Assembly (NCBI GenBank): GCA_965276955.1
Contig: CBDIBP010000036.1
Location: 62,001 to 126,000, forward strand
DNA length: 64,000 bases
Origin: JABDEZ01 sp965276955
Lineage (GTDB): Bacteria > Bacteroidota > Bacteroidia > Chitinophagales > Chitinophagaceae
Direction of reading: 5' to 3'
The notes under the pieces are model-generated. The model was not told where the DNA came from, ran no database searches, and saw only the letters and a list, made by a program, of their open reading frames with translations. Positions 59,796-64,000 of the stretch are shown piece by piece. Every line of letters starts with the position of its first letter. The stretch's first letter is position 1. Both the position numbers and the translations under genes were made by a program.

Positions 59796-62282
59796 ATGGC
59801 TGCTACCCAAAAAAATAAGAAGACCGTTCCGGAACATGTGAATGAAGTGGCCCCGGCTGCTGTTATGAACAGAAAACAGCAAATAAGGCTGGGCTTCGGT
59901 ACCTTTTTCCTGCTTACAGGAATATTTGTATGTTTTGCTATCATTAGTTACTTCTTCACATGGAAGACAGACCAGGATAAGTTCTATTCATCAGACGGTT
60001 TACTGCATTTTTTGCTGCATGGCCCAGTGGTAGCTAACTGGGTGGGTCGCCTGGGTGCTGCCATAGCGCACATACTGGTATATAAAGGAGCAGGTATAGC
60101 ATCTATGGCAGTGGGCATTGTGCTCGCAAGCATTGGCCTAAGCATGGTATATGGAAAAAAAGTGCTTCCATTACTGCGGTACCTGCGCTGGTTATCTATT
60201 TTCCTGCTTATAGTGGCGCCTATACTAACTTTTTTAATGCCCGCATCGGCCTTCCCTTTTGGCGGGGCATGGGGTAATGAAACTATACGTTATCTAAATG
60301 GCTTTTTAGGCGTGGCCGGTACCGGCATGTGCCTGCTGGCTGTAGCTATGTTCTTTCTCTTCGTGATCTTTGCGCTGGATGTGAACCCTGTAGTGAAGCG
60401 GCTAAAGAAAAGAGCGCAATTGATAGCTGCTTCTATGAAGCCAGAGCCGGTAGTGGTGGATGAACTTGCAAAGAAAGAAAAAGACGATACAGTAACAGCA
60501 ACTGAAAACAATGTACCCGCCGAGAAGCCAAAGCCGGTAAGTGCCCCAGTAGTAGAGCATGTGCCTGTTCCCCTTTTCTTAAATAATAATACTGCTCCTG
60601 TACCTGACCCAGAAGATACGGATGATGCCTTAGACCAGGACGAGGATGAAAATGAGAATGATGAGGAGCTTGTAGCACTCGCTGAACCAATTGCCCAACC
60701 GGAACTATCGTTTGAGGTGATACAGCAAGTGGAGCAACCAGCCATAAAGGATGGACACCATATAAGTATAGCCAGCAACGAGCCCTATGCACCTGAGCTG
60801 GACCTGCCTAACTACAAATACCCCACCCTTGACCTGCTGGAAGACCGCACCCAAGAGACCATACCGCTGGATAAAGAAGAGCTGGAAAAGAATAAGAACC
60901 AGATAATACAAACCCTGCGGAGTTTTGGTATTGAGATACAGCGCATCAGCGCTACGGTGGGCCCTACAGTAACGCTGTATGAGATAGTGCCGGCCGAAGG
61001 GGTACGTATATCTAAAATACGCAACCTGGAAGACGATATAGCCCTGAACCTTGCGGCGCTGGGCATACGTATAGTAGCGCCAATACCCGGCAGAGGTACA
61101 ATAGGGATAGAAGTACCTAATGCCAACAAACAAATAGTGAGTATGCGCGCACTGCTGTCGTCAGACAAGTTCGTGAACAACAAAATGAGCCTGCCTATAG
61201 CGCTGGGCAAAAAAATTGATAACGATAACTATATAGTAGACCTGGCCACTATGCCGCACTTGCTGATGGCAGGTGCTACCGGGCAGGGTAAGTCTGTAGG
61301 TATCAATGCTATATTGGTATCGCTGTTGTATAAGAAACATCCATCGCAACTGAAGTTCGTAATGGTAGACCCCAAGAAAGTGGAGCTATCTATATATAAG
61401 GTGATAGAAAAACACTTCCTTGCTAAGTTGCCGAATGAAGAGGAAGCAATTATCACCGATACTAAAAAAGTGGTGTATACACTGAATGCGCTGTGTATAG
61501 AGATGGATAACCGCTACGAATTGCTGAAGGAAGCTGGCGCACGTAACCTAAAGGAATATAACGAAAAATTCATAGCCCGCAGACTGAACCCGGAAAAGGG
61601 CCATAAATTTCTGCCGTTCATAGTACTGGTGATCGATGAGTTTGCCGACCTGATAATGACCGCAGGCAAGGAAGTAGAAATGCCTATAGCCCGGCTGGCA
61701 CAGCTGGCACGCGCCGTGGGCATACACCTGATAATAGCTACCCAGCGCCCATCTGTGAACGTGATAACGGGTACCATCAAAGCCAACTTCCCTGGGCGTA
61801 TCGCTTTCAAGGTATCGGCCAAGGTGGATTCTCGTACCATATTGGATGCCGGTGGTGCAGAGCAGCTGATAGGCCGCGGTGATATGCTGGTATCGCATGG
61901 CAGTGAGCTGCTAAGGTTGCAGTGCGCTTTTGTTGATACACCTGAAGTAGAAAGAATAGTAGAATTCATAGGCCAGCAAAGAGGGTACCTTTCAGCTTTC
62001 GAACTGCCGGAGTATGAAGGTGAGGAAGAAAGCAATGGGAAAGTAGTAGACCTGGTGAACCGCGATAAACTATTCGAGGACTGCGCAAAAGCAGTTGTAC
62101 AAACACAAAATGGCTCTACGTCTAATCTGCAGCGCAGGTTCAACCTGGGCTATAACCGTGCAGGCCGCATTATGGACCAGCTGGAAGCTGCAGGCATTGT
62201 AGGCCCAGCGGTAGGCAGCAAACCTCGCGACGTGTACTACCAGACCGATGCCGAGCTGGAACAGTTTTTAAGTACTATGTAA
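59796..62282 (+). CDS. ftsK: DNA translocase FtsK/SpoIIIE
   Basis: FtsK is a septal ATPase that pumps chromosome DNA and activates dimer resolution at division. The 828 residues contain four to five N-terminal membrane helices (~30-205), an acidic linker (~210-320), and the RecA-like motor with Walker A GATGQGKS (residues 493-500) and Walker B LVIDEFADLIM. The conserved ATQRPSVNVITGTIKANFPGR follows, and the C-terminal gamma winged helix (LQRRFNLGYNRAGRIMDQLE) reads chromosome polarity. The linker is shorter than in E. coli (1329 residues), as usual for Bacteroidota. It is followed after 38 bp by a LolA-type gene, probably in one transcript. Confidence 0.95.
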   Translation: MAATQKNKKTVPEHVNEVAPAAVMNRKQQIRLGFGTFFLLTGIFVCFAIISYFFTWKTDQDKFYSSDGLLHFLLHGPVVANWVGRLGAAIAHILVYKGAGIASMAVGIVLASIGLSMVYGKKVLPLLRYLRWLSIFLLIVAPILTFLMPASAFPFGGAWGNETIRYLNGFLGVAGTGMCLLAVAMFFLFVIFALDVNPVVKRLKKRAQLIAASMKPEPVVVDELAKKEKDDTVTATENNVPAEKPKPVSAPVVEHVPVPLFLNNNTAPVPDPEDTDDALDQDEDENENDEELVALAEPIAQPELSFEVIQQVEQPAIKDGHHISIASNEPYAPELDLPNYKYPTLDLLEDRTQETIPLDKEELEKNKNQIIQTLRSFGIEIQRISATVGPTVTLYEIVPAEGVRISKIRNLEDDIALNLAALGIRIVAPIPGRGTIGIEVPNANKQIVSMRALLSSDKFVNNKMSLPIALGKKIDNDNYIVDLATMPHLLMAGATGQGKSVGINAILVSLLYKKHPSQLKFVMVDPKKVELSIYKVIEKHFLAKLPNEEEAIITDTKKVVYTLNALCIEMDNRYELLKEAGARNLKEYNEKFIARRLNPEKGHKFLPFIVLVIDEFADLIMTAGKEVEMPIARLAQLARAVGIHLIIATQRPSVNVITGTIKANFPGRIAFKVSAKVDSRTILDAGGAEQLIGRGDMLVSHGSELLRLQCAFVDTPEVERIVEFIGQQRGYLSAFELPEYEGEEESNGKVVDLVNRDKLFEDCAKAVVQTQNGSTSNLQRRFNLGYNRAGRIMDQLEAAGIVGPAVGSKPRDVYYQTDAELEQFLSTM

Positions 62283-62320
62283 TATCAAATCTTTTAATGA
62301 TCAAGCTCCTAAAAATGAAT

Positions 62321-62971
62321 ATGAAAAAACTATTGTTATCTGTGTGTGTGGTGATGTGTGCTGCAACAGTACCTGCATTTGCCCAAAACGATGCTAAGGC
62401 ACAAGCTATTTTACAAAATGTAAGTAAGAAGATAAATGGCCTGAAGTCTCTGAAAGCCAACTTTGCACTGCACCTTACCGGTGGTAATGGCAAAGTGAAT
62501 GATACCAAGAAAGGTACGTTTGCTATGAAGGGACAGAAATACCACGTAGCACTGAGCGGGCAGGAAATAATTTGCGACACCAAAACCATATGGACCTATA
62601 CCAAGGATGCCAATGAAGTGCAGGTGAGCACTTTTGACCCCAATGCACAGACCATATCACCGGCCAAGTTGTTCACCAATTTTTACGATAAAGAATATAA
62701 GTACAAGTACATAGGCGAACAAAAGGTAAACGGCAAACCCTGCGATGTGATAGAGATGACACCTATCAGCAAAAGCAAACAATTCACTAAAATAGAACTG
62801 CATATAGATAAAGCTACAAGCACTATTGTATCCGGCAATGTATGGGAGAAAAGCGGCAACAAGTATCAGTACGATATCAGCGGTTTTACACCCAATGCCC
62901 CGCTTGCAGATACCTACTTTAGCTTCGATACCAAGGCACACCCTGGTGTAGAAGTAGTGGACCTTCGGTAA
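62321..62971 (+). CDS. LolA-like outer-membrane lipoprotein carrier protein
   Basis: A 216-residue exported protein with a signal peptide (MKKLLLSVCVVMCAATVPAFAQ). The mature domain has the LolA/LolB-type half-barrel: LKANFALHLTGG, KKGTFAMKGQKYHVAL, DTKTIWTYTKDANEVQVS, then KIELHIDKATSTI. Bacteroidota homologues of about 210 residues are annotated as LolA or outer-membrane lipoprotein carriers, moving lipoproteins across the periplasm. ATGs at 62297, 62315 and 62321 are in frame; 62321 gives the cleanest signal peptide. It follows ftsK, an arrangement also common in Bacteroidota and proteobacteria. Confidence 0.87.
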   Translation: MKKLLLSVCVVMCAATVPAFAQNDAKAQAILQNVSKKINGLKSLKANFALHLTGGNGKVNDTKKGTFAMKGQKYHVALSGQEIICDTKTIWTYTKDANEVQVSTFDPNAQTISPAKLFTNFYDKEYKYKYIGEQKVNGKPCDVIEMTPISKSKQFTKIELHIDKATSTIVSGNVWEKSGNKYQYDISGFTPNAPLADTYFSFDTKAHPGVEVVDLR

Positions 62972-62987
62972 TAAATGTTATCCGATC

Positions 62988-63029
62988 AAAATAAAGAAAG
63001 CATCCCGTAACAGGATGCTTCTTTATTTT
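62988..63029. terminator. Bidirectional terminator between lolA and the membrane-protein gene
   Basis: A long stem pairs AAAATAAAG..AAGCATCC with GGATGCTTCTTTATTTT (one bulged A) around a 7-nt loop. T runs on both sides serve both convergent genes. Confidence 0.8.
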
Positions 63030-63048
63030 CTGCAGTACCTGAAAAACC

Positions 63049-64000
63049 TTATTTACCTTTCCTGTGTTCATCTATGCAGTATATCTTTTGTAAGCATGCC
63101 TGTGTTGCTATCCTTTTTGCCACGTCATGGTCCGGGTAGTAATATGGTGTAGTAAGGAGTACACTTCTCATGTTATCGAAAACCTGCTTGTTGTGGTTAA
63201 CATTCATATTATAACATATAATCATAATAATAATGCCTGGTATCATCACCCATCCTTTAAATGGTCTGTCTTTGAGCCGATATACTATAAACACAAATAG
63301 TAGCGCAACAACGAAGTTCGAATAAACAAGGTATCTGCTCGAGTTAGCTGGTATTCCTGGAATATTGCACCGGAAAATAGCCGTTACGATCATAGAAGAT
63401 ATAAGAAACCCCAACATGCATAATAAGGGCAACGTATTACCTTGGATCTTAAGCCTTTTAGTAACAGGCAAAAAGAATATCAAGGTAACCACCAAGATGA
63501 GACCTACAACCATTTGCAATTTATCGTTATTGACTACAACATGGCTGCCAAACAGGTCGAGGAAGTAAGTTATTATCTTACCCATATCAGTTGCAGGATG
63601 CCCGGATGCAGGACTACTGTAGTGCAGAAAATATAATGGTGCCGAGATAAGAAAGGTAACTGTACTGCAAACACTTTTTAACCTATCTTTTCTTAAAATA
63701 GAATAAGCAGCCACAAAAGCCGATGCCATAATACCATTGCCGCTTGAGAACATGCATATAGCCTGGCAAAGCATAGCAAGTGCTACAAAAGTTTTTTTAT
63801 CCCTGCTATACAGCCATATAGAAAGGCTGCACAAGAATATTATTCCGTAGTTCTGCATACCGGCCATAGCAAAGTTTGCGTTCTCCCAGTTATTTATGTC
63901 GAACAGGCATACACTTAGTACCAAGGCTGGTAGGAACCAGTTGTCAGGCAATAGCGTCTTAATAAAACTCATTGCAATAAAGAAAGTAAGTACCAGTTGT
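63049..64000 (-). CDS. Polytopic membrane protein, 5' end outside the window
   Basis: The frame is open from the right edge to a stop at 63049, at least 316 codons. An internal ATG at 63972 is not needed. It has about eight membrane helices, loops rich in charged residues, and the segments MFSSGNGIMASAFVAAY, SSPASGHPATDMGKI and IFRCNIPGIPANSSRYLVYS. It resembles integral membrane proteins with a GT-C-like multi-helix layout, but no diagnostic motif is visible in this part. It is convergent with lolA and shares its terminator. Function unknown. Confidence 0.7.
   Translation of the reverse strand, partial: QLVLTFFIAMSFIKTLLPDNWFLPALVLSVCLFDINNWENANFAMAGMQNYGIIFLCSLSIWLYSRDKKTFVALAMLCQAICMFSSGNGIMASAFVAAYSILRKDRLKSVCSTVTFLISAPLYFLHYSSPASGHPATDMGKIITYFLDLFGSHVVVNNDKLQMVVGLILVVTLIFFLPVTKRLKIQGNTLPLLCMLGFLISSMIVTAIFRCNIPGIPANSSRYLVYSNFVVALLFVFIVYRLKDRPFKGWVMIPGIIIMIICYNMNVNHNKQVFDNMRSVLLTTPYYYPDHDVAKRIATQACLQKIYCIDEHRKGK

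Noticed and set aside
1..64000. tRNA, rRNA, CRISPR arrays, prophage or transposase genes
   Set aside because: None recognised on reading both strands; no regularly spaced repeat array and no recombinase or phage structural motif was seen.

Overview
The window looks like chromosomal DNA from a Bacteroidota member, most likely a Chitinophagaceae-type bacterium. The signs are type IX secretion (T9SS) cargo with C-terminal sorting domains, a PorP/SprF protein next to a PorE-like TPR/PD40/OmpA protein, tandem DUF3857 transglutaminase-like proteins, the small ribosomal protein bTHX, an atp operon starting atpB-atpE-atpF-atpH-atpA, weak Shine-Dalgarno sites, and promoters of the TTTG-N19-TAnnTTTG type. 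I recognised no rRNA, tRNA, CRISPR array, prophage or transposase.

Layout. 0-9 kb: a partial lipoprotein, a UDP-sugar epimerase, bTHX and HU, DUF4286, rsgA, a MacB/FtsX-type permease, a GNAT acetyltransferase, and four small envelope proteins. 9-13.4 kb: F1Fo ATP synthase genes. They appear to form two transcription units, atpBE and atpFHA, because a terminator and then a near-consensus promoter lie between atpE and atpF. atpG is not downstream of atpA. 13.7-21.3 kb: three tandem secreted M43 (pappalysin-like) metalloprotease genes with T9SS sorting domains. The third carries two single-base frameshifts. 21.6-26.3 kb: a PA2169-type four-helix protein, a DODA-type dioxygenase, aspA, an AraC regulator with a frameshifted A7 tract at its 5' end, and a DUF983 protein.

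26.3-29.7 kb: a compact light-sensing operon of response regulator, heme oxygenase (which would make biliverdin) and bacteriophytochrome kinase. 29.9-47 kb: an envelope and osmotic locus. A 2895-residue cyclic beta-glucan-synthase-like protein (GT84/GH94) is followed by its own terminator, then a tightly packed operon of three DUF3857/transglutaminase paralogues and a large MscS channel. Two of the three transglutaminase-like proteins lack the catalytic cysteine. 47-51.5 kb: a hotdog thioesterase, a YdeI/OmdA-like protein and a 1049-residue T9SS cargo protein.

51.5-52.4 kb: a gene-free region with two direct copies of a ~133 bp element that has inverted ends (MITE-like or a structured RNA), just upstream of oxyR. 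52.4-64 kb: oxyR with the redox cysteine pair C199/C208, a spermidine-synthase-like gene, plsY, prmA, a PorE-like gene, a porP/sprF-like gene beside a truncated type-B sorting-domain fragment, ftsK, lolA, and a partial polytopic membrane protein at the right edge.

The most interesting points are the split atp operon, the transglutaminase/MscS/cyclic-glucan locus with dead-enzyme paralogues, the paired repeats before oxyR, the photoreceptor operon, and the homogenised tails of the metalloprotease paralogues.
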